Shown one piece after another: positions 44,331 to 53,031 of a stretch of DNA of 64,000 bases. The translations under genes and the position numbers were made by a program. The stretch comes from Palsa-1400 sp036501625. GTDB lineage: Bacteria > Verrucomicrobiota > Verrucomicrobiia > Limisphaerales > Palsa-1400. The notes beneath the pieces were generated by a model. The model searched no databases. It saw only the letters and a list, made by a program, of their open reading frames with translations, and had not been told where the DNA came from. Location of the stretch: assembly GCA_036501625.1 (NCBI GenBank), contig DASXZY010000026.1, positions 9,914 through 73,913 of the forward strand. The letters run 5' to 3'. The number at the start of each line of letters is the position of its first letter. Position 1 is the stretch's first letter.

Positions 44331-45455
44331 ATGAATCGACGGTTCATTCCGAAGGTGATCGAATGGGGATCGGATATTCTCCGCTTCCTAACCAGCGCGA
44401 GCCGCCGTTTTGGCCCCGTGTCGGGCTGCTATTCGGACCTGGAAGAACTGCGGCGTGGCGGCGAGGGCGTCGAGGGCCGGATCATTTTGCTGGATCAGGG
44501 CGCGCCGGCGGTCAAACCCGGCTCCCCGATGCTGCTATGCAAACGCGACCAACATGCCCAGCAACCATTCCCATCTTTTTGGATACGGCGCCAGAAGCGC
44601 CGGCTGATCGGTCCCGGCCTGGCGCATGTCAATGACCGGAAACAAGTGTCGATGGAGTCCGTTTACGGGGCCCGCTACGCCAAGTCCGATCCAGCTTATC
44701 GATTCTGCCCGACCGGAAAGCCGCTTCGCCTTGAAGGACCGTGGATGAGCCTTGTCTCGACCTGGATGCCAGTTCATTCGCCGCAGCCGTACGCGCATTG
44801 GGTGTATGACGCCCTGCCGCGTTTGGCGGTGTTGAAAGAACTGCCGCCTGAGACGCGCATCATTGTTCCAGCCCACAAAACGCGTTATCAAGTGGACAGC
44901 CTTGAAATGCTGGGCCTATCGCAGCGCTGCCGTTGGACGACGGAAACGCATATTGAGATCGAGGATTATTATTTTGTTTCGCCGCCGGCCATGATTGTTT
45001 GCTACAGCCCGTACACAATCGAGGTGATGCGGGCCATGTTTCTGCCGCTGGCCGATTTTCGCAAACCAACTCCCCGCCGTTTCTTCGTCCGCAGATCTGG
45101 CGCGGTCCGAAATATGACCAACGAAGCTGAGGTCATTGGATTTTTCGAGAAGGCCGGCTGGACCATCGTTGATTTGGCGAACGTGCCGTTTGCCGAGCAA
45201 ATTGCCTGGTTCGCGGGCGCCGAAGCCATCGCCGCTATCCATGGTTCGGGATTGGCCAACACGGTTTGGGCGCCGCACGGCTGCAAAATCCTCGAACTAT
45301 TCTGCGATCAATATCTTGCCGGCGATACAGAATGGACGGCCCAATGCGTGGGAGCGGAATATCATTCGCTAATTTTTCCGTCCGACCATCGGATGAGTGC
45401 CATAGTGGACCTTGATCGCGTCCGCGCCACCCTCCTCGCCGCCCGTTTGCTGTAA
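44331..45455 (+). CDS. GT61-family (DUF563) glycosyltransferase
   Basis: The protein has 374 aa from ATG 44331. The frame extends upstream to a TTG at 44256, but that part overlaps the promoter downstream region and has no family pattern. The family's C-terminal signature IHGSGLANTVWAPHGCKILEL is present, preceded by RRFFVRRSGAVRNMTNE. YAHWVYDALPRL (about 140) is another conserved part. It would transfer sugars in the polysaccharide locus. The stop is one base before the FkbM start. Confidence 0.85.
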   Translation: MNRRFIPKVIEWGSDILRFLTSASRRFGPVSGCYSDLEELRRGGEGVEGRIILLDQGAPAVKPGSPMLLCKRDQHAQQPFPSFWIRRQKRRLIGPGLAHVNDRKQVSMESVYGARYAKSDPAYRFCPTGKPLRLEGPWMSLVSTWMPVHSPQPYAHWVYDALPRLAVLKELPPETRIIVPAHKTRYQVDSLEMLGLSQRCRWTTETHIEIEDYYFVSPPAMIVCYSPYTIEVMRAMFLPLADFRKPTPRRFFVRRSGAVRNMTNEAEVIGFFEKAGWTIVDLANVPFAEQIAWFAGAEAIAAIHGSGLANTVWAPHGCKILELFCDQYLAGDTEWTAQCVGAEYHSLIFPSDHRMSAIVDLDRVRATLLAARLL

Positions 45456-45456
45456 C

Positions 45457-46281
45457 ATGAGCGCCGTCAACCAGTCCCAGTCGAGTTCCAGGCCGCGGCG
45501 CAGCGTTGGCAAATTATTGGAGAAGGCCAGGCAATACCAGGATGCTTTCGGCTCCCGCGGGTTATGGCTGGCGCTCCGCACCAAATTGACGCGCGCGGAG
45601 CGCGTTGAGCCGGCGCTTCTGCCCGGCGATCAACGGGGCGTCAACGTCCGCCTTAACGGCACCGATCTCGACACTTACGCGAAGATTTTCCTGCAACGCG
45701 AGTACGACATTCCGCTGGCCAAGGAACCCAAAGCCATCATCGATGCCGGGGCCAATGTCGGTTACGCCTCCATTTTCTTTGCCATTAAGTTTCCAAAGGC
45801 CAAGATTATCGCCATTGAGCCTGAAACGGCCAACTTCGATCGCCTAAAGGAAAACACCGCCGCGTTCCCGAACGTCTCGCTCATCAAAGGCGCGCTCTGG
45901 CCAAAATCCGGCTTCGTGGACCTCCTGGACCCTGGCATCGGTTCCTGGGGATTTGAGGCGGCCGAGGCGGCCGGGGGCCATGCGGATGTTCCCACGGTGG
46001 AGAAAGTCCGCGCGCTCACGGTCGATGAGGTCATGGAGCAAGCGGGGCTGTCATACGTGGATGTTTTGAAAGTGGATATCGAAGGCGGCGAGAAGGCGGT
46101 TTTCGCCGATTCTCCGGCGTGGCTTAAGCGAGTCGGGGTCGTCATGATCGAATTGCACGACCATCGGATGCCGGGCTGCTCGCGCAACTTTTTTGTAGCC
46201 ACCCGCGAATTCAACCAGGAAATTCGCCTCGGCGAAAATGTGATCATGCTGCGACAGGAGTATATGGCCGCGACGGGCTGA
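45457..46281 (+). CDS. FkbM-family SAM-dependent methyltransferase
   Basis: The protein has 274 aa from ATG 45457. AIIDAGANVGYASIFFAIK is motif I binding S-adenosylmethionine, and KIIAIEPETANFDRLKEN follows as motif II. VLKVDIEGGEKAVF and VGVVMIELHDHRMPG are the family's post-motifs. FkbM enzymes O-methylate sugars or polyketides; here the neighbours make a sugar hydroxyl the likely target. There are no TM segments. It is in operon with GT61. Confidence 0.9.
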   Translation: MSAVNQSQSSSRPRRSVGKLLEKARQYQDAFGSRGLWLALRTKLTRAERVEPALLPGDQRGVNVRLNGTDLDTYAKIFLQREYDIPLAKEPKAIIDAGANVGYASIFFAIKFPKAKIIAIEPETANFDRLKENTAAFPNVSLIKGALWPKSGFVDLLDPGIGSWGFEAAEAAGGHADVPTVEKVRALTVDEVMEQAGLSYVDVLKVDIEGGEKAVFADSPAWLKRVGVVMIELHDHRMPGCSRNFFVATREFNQEIRLGENVIMLRQEYMAATG

Positions 46282-46324
46282 TTAGCCTGGCTGGTCCGCC
46301 GCCGTCATTCCAATTACAATCACC

Positions 46325-46966
46325 ATGAGAACTAAAACGATTTTTCCAATTGCGGTCATTCTGGCATTCGGAATTTTTCCGGAACTTCGAGCGAGCGATG
46401 CTGTCCCTATATTTGACGGCATGACGCTGGCCGGCTGGGAAGGCGATACGAATTTCTGGCGCGTGGAGGACGGCTCCATTGTGGCCGGCCGGCTTGACCG
46501 CAAACAGCCGCACAACGACTTTTTGGCCACGAAACGGGAATTCGGGAATTTCGATCTGCGCCTGCAATACAAAGTGACGGGCAGCAACGGATTCGTGAAC
46601 GGCGGAGTGCAATTTTGGTCCCAGCGCGTGCCCCACAATTTCGAGGTTTCCGGCTGCCAAGCCGACCTCGGCGCGGACACCGATGGAAACCTGTACGACG
46701 AAAGCCGGCGGAATCGCAATCTCGCTGCGTTCGACAAGGAGGCGCGCGACAAGGCCCTGCACCCAGGCGATTGGAACGACTATCGGATTCTCGCCGAAGG
46801 CTCGCACATCCAGCTTTGGCTCAACGGTGTCAAGACTGTTGATTACACGGAGAGCGATGCCGCCATTCCGCATCACGGAATCATTGCCTTGCAAATCCAC
46901 GGCGGCGCCTTCACGCGAGTCGAGTACAGGAACCTCGTCCTGCGCGAGTTGCCCGCCGGCCAATAA
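46325..46966 (+). CDS. Exported DUF1080 (3-keto-disaccharide hydrolase-like) protein
   Basis: The protein has 213 aa. The signal peptide (MRTKTIFPIAVILAFGIF) ends near LRASD. The sequence FDGMTLAGWEGDTNFWRVED and FGNFDLRLQYKVTGSNGFVNGGVQFWSQRV is the DUF1080/LamG-type beta-sandwich, with WNDYRILAEGSHIQLWLNGVK later. Some members split 3-ketodisaccharides; others bind glycans. It is the first gene of the pectin locus, 43 bp after FkbM, so it may be read from the upstream operon. Confidence 0.87.
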   Translation: MRTKTIFPIAVILAFGIFPELRASDAVPIFDGMTLAGWEGDTNFWRVEDGSIVAGRLDRKQPHNDFLATKREFGNFDLRLQYKVTGSNGFVNGGVQFWSQRVPHNFEVSGCQADLGADTDGNLYDESRRNRNLAAFDKEARDKALHPGDWNDYRILAEGSHIQLWLNGVKTVDYTESDAAIPHHGIIALQIHGGAFTRVEYRNLVLRELPAGQ

Positions 46967-46974
46967 ACTTTTTT

Positions 46975-47457
46975 GTGGAAACACACAACGGCATCAATCT
47001 GACGAAGGAACCCAAGACGGTGTTATGGCCGGAAACCCATTACGTCTATATTGAGAAATTCGGGCCCATCATGGAGATTGCCCAAAATGCCTGGCAGGAG
47101 ATCACGCAACTTCTGCCATCGCTTTTAAGCCAGGGATGCAACATCGCCGGGGCGATGTCCCTTTATAAAAGCAATGATGACAAATCCGCATATCGGGCGG
47201 GCTTCTCGCTCACGTCCCAGCCGCCGCAATTGCCGCCGGGCCTTAAATACGAGCGGCTCAAAGGCGGCAGCTATGCGTGCTTTGTCCTGACCGGGCCTTA
47301 CAGCAATCTGCCCGCGGCGTGCGGCATGGTTTTTGAAATCGTTGACAAGATGAAAATGAAACGCCGCGATGATTTCTTCATCGAACATTATGCCAATGAT
47401 CCAAAAACAACGCCGCCGGAACAACTGATTACGGAAATTCTGATTCCCATCCCTTAG
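46975..47457 (+). CDS. GyrI-like small-molecule-binding domain protein
   Basis: The protein has 160 aa. A GTG start at 46975 is used; no ATG precedes the conserved part. Two repeats of a strand-helix unit (YVYIEKFGPIMEIAQNAWQEI; YACFVLTGPYSNLPAACGMVF) and the C-terminal DDFFIEHYANDPKTTPPEQL match the GyrI/SHS2 effector-binding fold. It lacks an HTH, so it is a stand-alone ligand-binding protein. Its place next to glycan genes suggests it binds a small degradation product, or it is simply a hitchhiker. Confidence 0.8.
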   Translation: METHNGINLTKEPKTVLWPETHYVYIEKFGPIMEIAQNAWQEITQLLPSLLSQGCNIAGAMSLYKSNDDKSAYRAGFSLTSQPPQLPPGLKYERLKGGSYACFVLTGPYSNLPAACGMVFEIVDKMKMKRRDDFFIEHYANDPKTTPPEQLITEILIPIP

Positions 47458-47529
47458 CGGCGCCTTTGGCATCCTCAGTTTTGGCGATAGGGGCGCGAGG
47501 GGCGGCCTCCGTATAATGTGTCCGATCAA

Positions 47530-48780
47530 ATGACAACAAGCGCCCGCACTTTGGCAGCGATGACGGCATGGCTCGCGCTCGCCCTCTTGAGTCCCGCCGG
47601 GCGCGCGGATGAGCCGCCCTTGGAGTGGATCGATCACGACACAGAGCATCGCGTCATCCGGCTCTCGCGCGAAGGCGGAAGCGAAAGTCTTTATTTTACT
47701 CAAAATGCTTTCACGCCCCAAGGCGACAAAATGGTCATGTTGACACCCGAAGGCGTTTCGACCGTCGATTTGAAGACGCGCCAGATCGATCTCATCGTTC
47801 CCGGCATTCCGCGTTCGAGCAATTCGGTCGGCAGCGTGATCCTCGGACGCAAGACGAGGACGGTCTATTATTCCCGCTGGAACGGCTCCAACAGCGTTGC
47901 TTGCGCGACGGATTTGGACACGCGCGCGACGCGGGAGATCGGTGTGCTGCCTGGCGGCGGGCGCTTCGGATCGTTCGCGACGGTCAACGCGGATGAGACG
48001 TGGCTGGCCGGAAGTTTCGTGACCGGGGGGCCTGTCAACACCAACGGCCTGCGCCAGGGAAATCGCAGCAAAGGCGAGTGGATGGAGGAACGTGTCAAAA
48101 TGCGCGTGCCGATGGCGCTTTTCACCATGAACACTCGCACCGGCGCAGTCCGCGCGTTCAATCCGTCCACCGATTGGCTCAATCACGTCCAGGCCTCGCC
48201 AACGGACCCGGACATGCTGATGTTTTGCCACGAGGGGCCGTGGCATTGGGTGGATCGAATCTGGGCCGCGCGCCCGAGCGGCGGCGCGCTCCTCGTCCAC
48301 CACCGGACGATGGCCATGGAAATCGCCGGGCACGAATTTTTTGGCGCCGACGGCAAAACGATGTGGTACGATTTGCAAACGCCGCGCGGGGAGGATTTCT
48401 GGGTTGCCGGTTATGAAATCGCGAGCGGCCGGCGCACCCGGTATCATTTGCAGCGCGACGAATGGTCCGTTCACTTCAACGTGTCGCCGGATGGTTCGCT
48501 GTTCGCCGGTGACGGCGGCTCTTCGGGAATGGTGGCCCACGCCAAAAATGGCCAATGGATTTATTTATTCCGCCCCGAACTGGAAACCGTCTCCGGCGAG
48601 ACGAACGGGCTGATCAGGCCCGGCGTTTTCCACGCGGAGAAGCTGATCAATATGGCCAAGCACGATTACAAACTGGAGCCAAACGTCATGTTCACGCCGG
48701 ACGGCAAATGGATCGTTTTCCGTTCCAATATGTTCGGCCCCACCCAGGTCTTCGCCGTCGAAGCCGCCAAAGAGCCTTGA
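47530..48780 (+). CDS. ogl: Oligogalacturonate lyase (PL22-type), exported
   Basis: The protein has 416 aa from ATG 47530. Family parts: FCHEGPWHWVDRIWAARP, MEIAGHEFFGADGKTMWYD and EWSVHFNVSPDGSLFAGDGG. It is a seven-bladed propeller that cuts unsaturated di- or trigalacturonate by beta-elimination; the histidines in HEGPW, GHEF and VHFN are metal/active-site candidates. The N-terminus (ARTLAAMTAWLALALLSPAGRADE) is a clear signal peptide, unlike the cytoplasmic enterobacterial enzymes. The stop overlaps the GH2 start (TTGA). Confidence 0.87.
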   Translation: MTTSARTLAAMTAWLALALLSPAGRADEPPLEWIDHDTEHRVIRLSREGGSESLYFTQNAFTPQGDKMVMLTPEGVSTVDLKTRQIDLIVPGIPRSSNSVGSVILGRKTRTVYYSRWNGSNSVACATDLDTRATREIGVLPGGGRFGSFATVNADETWLAGSFVTGGPVNTNGLRQGNRSKGEWMEERVKMRVPMALFTMNTRTGAVRAFNPSTDWLNHVQASPTDPDMLMFCHEGPWHWVDRIWAARPSGGALLVHHRTMAMEIAGHEFFGADGKTMWYDLQTPRGEDFWVAGYEIASGRRTRYHLQRDEWSVHFNVSPDGSLFAGDGGSSGMVAHAKNGQWIYLFRPELETVSGETNGLIRPGVFHAEKLINMAKHDYKLEPNVMFTPDGKWIVFRSNMFGPTQVFAVEAAKEP

Positions 48781-51101
48781 AAAAGAACGCCGTCATTTTC
48801 GCCATTTTCGCCGCGATGATTTTTCCGGCCGCGTCCGAAGTCCTTCCTTTTGACAGCAATTGGCGTTTTTTCAAAGGCGACGCGCCAGGAGCGGAGGTTC
48901 CCAATTTCAATGCCGCCGATTGGCAGGCTGTCCGCGTCCCGCACGATTGGGCCATAGCGGGGCCGTTCAACAAAGACAACCCGGCGGGCGGCGCGGGAGC
49001 GTTTCTTCCCGCGGGCGCCGGCTGGTATCGGAAGGAATTCACGCCGGCGCAAAGCATCAATGGCCGGAGGCTGTATATCGAATTCGATGGCGTGATGGCC
49101 AACAGCGATGTTTGGATCAACGGCCATTTGTTGGGCCATCGGCCTAATGGCTATGCCAGTTTCTGTTACGACATGACCCCGTATTTGCGCGGCGCCGGCC
49201 AGCGGAATGTGCTGGCCGTGAGGGCCGATGATGCGCCGCAACCGGCCTCGCGCTGGTATGCTGGCGCCGGCATTTATCGGCACACGCACCTCATGGTCTT
49301 CGACCCCGTTCACATCGAGCCTTGGAGCGAATTCATCACGACGCCGCAGGTGACGGCCACACAGGCGCTCGTGCGCGCGCGGGCCACTGTCACCAACCAG
49401 TCCGATTCCCCGCGCGACGTCTCGCTGACTTTGCACGTCGCGGGCCAAACTGCCGCGAGCAAACCGCAAACCGTGCCGCCCGGCGGTTCGGCGGACTTTA
49501 GCGTGGACGTCCGCCTTCCCGATCCCCGGCGCTGGGACATCGCCGGCCCTTTCGTTTACAGCGCCGCCCTCGCCATCGACGGCGCCAATGCGGACGCTGA
49601 CAACGTTCGCTTCGGGATCCGTGAGTTCCGCTTCGATCCCGCGACCGGCTTCTGGCTCAATGGGCGGAATTTTAAGCTGCACGGCGTCTGCCTGCATGGC
49701 GATGGCAGTTGCTTTGGCACGGCCGTTCCGATGAGTGTATGGCGGCGGCGGTTGTCGGCGCTGCGCGAACTGGGCGCCAACGCCATCCGCACCGCGCACA
49801 ACCCGCCTGACCCGGCCTTTCTGGATTTGTGCGACGCCATGGGATTCTTGGTCATGGACGAATTTTTCGATTGCTGGACGGTTGGCAAAAATAAATATGA
49901 CTACCATCTTTATTTTAACGATTGGTCGAAAATCGACGCGCGCGGCGCCATCCGGCGCGACCGCAATCATCCCAGCATTATTCTTTACAGTGTTGGCAAC
50001 GAGATTCACGACACGCCCAAGGCCGCGCTGGCCAAGGGCATTTTGGCGGCGCTGGTGGAAGTCTGCCACCAGAACGATCCCACGCGCCCGGCCACTCAAG
50101 CCCTGTTCCGACCCAATGTCAGCGGCGATTTTACCAACGGCCTGGCGGATTTGCTGGACGTGATCGGCGTCAACTATCGCGACAACGAATTGATCGCGGC
50201 TCATCGCGCGAAGCCGTCGCGCAAGATCATCGGCACCGAGCAGCGGCAGGACCGGGCCACGTGGCTGGAATGCCGCGATCATCCGCAGGAAGCGGGCCAG
50301 TTTCTTTGGACGGGCGTGGATTACCTGGGGGAATCGCGCCGCTGGCCGATTGTGGCCGCCGGTTCCGGCCTGCTGGATCGATGCGGGCAGCCGCGCCCGA
50401 TGGCCTTCCAGCGCCAGTCCTGGTGGTCGGACAAGCCGATGGTATTTGCCGCGCGCCGCCTGAGCGCGGAACGCACGGAGGCCGGCGATCCGGGTTTTGC
50501 GCCGCTGGACCGAAGTCAAACATTGTTTGCGGATTGGACGCCGCGCGATCTTTCACCCCATGAGGAAACAGTGGAGGTTTATAGCAATTGCAAGAAAGTG
50601 GAATTGTTCCTTAACGGCCATTCGATGGGCGCCCGGCCGATGCCTGAAGACGCGTCGCCGCTCGAGTGGAAAGTTCCCTTCGAGCCCGGTACGCTGGAAG
50701 CCGCGGGCTTCAATGAAGGCATGGCCGCGGCACAGCACACGTTGCGCACAGCCGGGCCGCCGGCGAAAATCCGCCTGGCGGCCGGCGATGCCATCCATCC
50801 CGGATGGGAAAGCGCGGCGTCCGTGCGCGCTGAAGTGGAAGATGCCAATGGCGTTCGAGCGCCCAGCGCCACCAATTTGATCACATTCGCGGTCGAAGGG
50901 CCGGCCGCCATTGTTGCGGTGGACAGCGCGGACAACGCCAGCCATGAGCCGTTCCAAAGCCATCAGCGGCGGGCTTTCCAAGGGGAATGTTTCGCCATGA
51001 TTGAGGCGCTGTTGAAGAGCGGATCGATTCGCGTGACAGCTTCGGCGCCGGGCTTGCCGGAGGCGTCGCTGATCTTGATGGCCCAGCCCGAAGCGCCATG
51101 A
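48777..51101 (+). CDS. Exported GH2-family beta-galactosidase-like enzyme
   Basis: The protein has 774 aa. A TTG start at 48777 overlapping the upstream TGA is chosen because a signal peptide (KKNAVIFAIFAAMIFPAAS) follows directly; the frame open from 48555 is antisense-like extension inside the PL22 gene. The catalytic acid/base is Glu409 (YSVGNEIHD) and the nucleophile Glu488 (IIGTEQRQD). The sugar-binding domain is at the N-terminus and a DUF4982-type Ig domain near 600 (VEVYSNCKKVELFLNGHS). It probably removes galactose from pectic galactan side chains. The stop overlaps PL4 (ATGA). Confidence 0.87.
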   Translation: MKKNAVIFAIFAAMIFPAASEVLPFDSNWRFFKGDAPGAEVPNFNAADWQAVRVPHDWAIAGPFNKDNPAGGAGAFLPAGAGWYRKEFTPAQSINGRRLYIEFDGVMANSDVWINGHLLGHRPNGYASFCYDMTPYLRGAGQRNVLAVRADDAPQPASRWYAGAGIYRHTHLMVFDPVHIEPWSEFITTPQVTATQALVRARATVTNQSDSPRDVSLTLHVAGQTAASKPQTVPPGGSADFSVDVRLPDPRRWDIAGPFVYSAALAIDGANADADNVRFGIREFRFDPATGFWLNGRNFKLHGVCLHGDGSCFGTAVPMSVWRRRLSALRELGANAIRTAHNPPDPAFLDLCDAMGFLVMDEFFDCWTVGKNKYDYHLYFNDWSKIDARGAIRRDRNHPSIILYSVGNEIHDTPKAALAKGILAALVEVCHQNDPTRPATQALFRPNVSGDFTNGLADLLDVIGVNYRDNELIAAHRAKPSRKIIGTEQRQDRATWLECRDHPQEAGQFLWTGVDYLGESRRWPIVAAGSGLLDRCGQPRPMAFQRQSWWSDKPMVFAARRLSAERTEAGDPGFAPLDRSQTLFADWTPRDLSPHEETVEVYSNCKKVELFLNGHSMGARPMPEDASPLEWKVPFEPGTLEAAGFNEGMAAAQHTLRTAGPPAKIRLAAGDAIHPGWESAASVRAEVEDANGVRAPSATNLITFAVEGPAAIVAVDSADNASHEPFQSHQRRAFQGECFAMIEALLKSGSIRVTASAPGLPEASLILMAQPEAP

Positions 51102-52981
51102 GTGTTGCGCGAATTGCTTTTGGCCTTGCCTTGCTTGCATTGGGCGCGCGCGCGTTCGGCGCGGATGTGACGGTGTCGGAAGACCCATCCGCTTACACGC
51201 TGGCGAACGGCGTGCTCATGGCCCGCGTCAACAAACGTTCCGGTGATCTTGTCTCGCTGCAATATCAAGGGCTGGAACTGATGGGCCGCGTCTCCGGCCA
51301 TCCTGCCGGTTATTGGGAGCAATCGCCAGCCCGCCTGCGCGAGACCAACGCGGTCACCATCAATCCGGCCCGCAATGGCGGCGAGCGCGGGGAAGTTTCC
51401 ATCAAGGGCTTTTACACCAATTCACGTTCCAGTTTCGGCCTGGGCAGCGCGGCGGCGGACATTGAAATCCGCTACGCGCTGGCGCGGGGAGATTCGGGCC
51501 TTTACGCCTATGCCATTTTTTCGCACGGCTCGAACCAGCCGCGCGCGTCCATTGGCGAATCGCGCTTCGCGGCCAAGCTCAATCCGCGGGTGTTCGATTA
51601 CATGATTATTGACAGCCGCCGCCAGCGCCTGATGCCGGCAGCCGAGGACTGGGACAGCGGCGCGCAATTGAATATGAAGGAGGCCCGCCGCATGACGACG
51701 GGACGCTACATCGGGCAGGTCGAACACAAGTATGATTATTCCGCGATTCAATTCGACATTCCGGCTTTCGGCTGGGCGGGCACGAAGAATCGCGTCGGTT
51801 TTTGGTTCATCAATCCCTCCACGGAATATCTCAGCGGCGGCGCGACCAAAGTGGAGTTGACAGGGCACCTGGATGACAACGAAGGCGCGGCCCCGACGCT
51901 GCTCAATTACTGGCGCGGGAGCCATTATGGCGGCAGCGTTTGCTCCATCGGCGCCGATGAATCGTGGAGCAAGGTCATCGGCCCGTTTATGATTTACTGC
52001 AATGGCGGGGCGGAACCCGCGGCCCTGTGGAAAGAGGCTCTGGCCCGCGCCGCGAAGGAAGCGGCCAAGTGGCCCTATGGCTGGGTGGAAGGCGTCGATT
52101 ATCCGCACAAGTCCGAACGCGGCAGCGCCACCGGGCAAATCCTCTTGACGGACAAGGAGGTTCCCGATTTGGCGATGTCGAACATTCTGGCTGGCTTGGC
52201 CGCGCCGGATTACGCGCCATCTGGCGGGCGCGGTTTTGGCGGCGCCGGGCCGCGCTTGGTCGATTGGCAGACGGACGCCAAGTATTATCAATTCTGGACG
52301 CGGGGCGACGCGCGGGGCCGTTTCAAAATCGAGAACGTCCGCCCCGGAACCTACACCCTGCACGTCATCGCCGACGGCGTGGCCGGGGAACTGGCTCGCA
52401 CGAACGTGAGCGTGGCGGCGGGGCAAACTCTGGACCTCGGCCAACTTGACTGGCAGCCGGTTCACTTCGGCCGGCCGTTGTGGCAGATCGGCATCCCCAA
52501 CCGGTCGGCCGAGGAATTTCTGCACGGGGACCATTACTGGCAATGGGGATTGTATTACCAGTACACAAACGATTTCCCCAAGGACGTCAATTATACCATT
52601 GGCAGGAGCGACTTTCACAAGGACTGGAACTACGCGGAAGTGCCCCGCGGCAGGGGTCGGGGAACAACTTGGACGGTTCACTTCAGCTTTGCCGGAATGC
52701 CTCGCGGGAAAGCGACGCTGCGCCTGGGATTGGCGGCCGCATCCGTGCGCGGCGGCATCGAAGTCACCGTCAATGATAAATCCGCCGGCTCGACCGGCCC
52801 GCTCCTCGACACCGCGACCGTCCGGCGCGATGGCATTCGCGGCTATTGGACGGAGCGGGACGTGGCATTTGACGGCGCGCTGCTCAAGGACGGCGGCAAC
52901 ACGCTCCAGCTTTCCATTCCCGGCGGCGATCCGATGAATGGCGTGGAATACGATTTTGTCCGGCTGGAATTGGGCGAGTGA
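51098..52981 (+). CDS. Rhamnogalacturonan lyase (PL4-type), exported
   Basis: The protein has 627 aa. A signal peptide (ARIAFGLALLALGARAFGAD) precedes a super-sandwich catalytic domain (about 30-330, with QVEHKYDYSAIQFD and GFWFINPSTEYLSGG). A fibronectin III-like domain follows (about 335-440, FKIENVRPGTYTLHVIADGV), then a jelly-roll CBM-like domain (about 450-625, WTVHFSFAGMPRGKATLRLG). This is the three-domain PL4 layout. It cleaves the rhamnose-galacturonic acid backbone of RG-I by beta-elimination. The ATGA overlap with GH2 shows tight co-translation. Confidence 0.88.
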   Translation: MSVARIAFGLALLALGARAFGADVTVSEDPSAYTLANGVLMARVNKRSGDLVSLQYQGLELMGRVSGHPAGYWEQSPARLRETNAVTINPARNGGERGEVSIKGFYTNSRSSFGLGSAAADIEIRYALARGDSGLYAYAIFSHGSNQPRASIGESRFAAKLNPRVFDYMIIDSRRQRLMPAAEDWDSGAQLNMKEARRMTTGRYIGQVEHKYDYSAIQFDIPAFGWAGTKNRVGFWFINPSTEYLSGGATKVELTGHLDDNEGAAPTLLNYWRGSHYGGSVCSIGADESWSKVIGPFMIYCNGGAEPAALWKEALARAAKEAAKWPYGWVEGVDYPHKSERGSATGQILLTDKEVPDLAMSNILAGLAAPDYAPSGGRGFGGAGPRLVDWQTDAKYYQFWTRGDARGRFKIENVRPGTYTLHVIADGVAGELARTNVSVAAGQTLDLGQLDWQPVHFGRPLWQIGIPNRSAEEFLHGDHYWQWGLYYQYTNDFPKDVNYTIGRSDFHKDWNYAEVPRGRGRGTTWTVHFSFAGMPRGKATLRLGLAAASVRGGIEVTVNDKSAGSTGPLLDTATVRRDGIRGYWTERDVAFDGALLKDGGNTLQLSIPGGDPMNGVEYDFVRLELGE

Positions 52982-53031
52982 GATCGCTTGTTTGACTGGA
53001 CGAAGCATTTCGCGCCGCATATAAAAGCTCC

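Noticed and set aside
48555..48776. N-terminal extension of the GH2 frame
   Set aside because: It runs out of frame through the PL22 gene, is Arg-rich without pattern, and would hide the signal peptide that begins at the TTG at 48777.
48666..50519. 617-codon minus-strand frame across the GH2 gene
   Set aside because: It is antisense to a gene with both catalytic glutamates in place and has no recognisable domain.
52982..53031. TTGACT ... TATAAA before the GH51 gene as a promoter
   Set aside because: The spacer is 22 bp, too long for sigma-70, and the -10-like box is only about 10 bp from the ATG.
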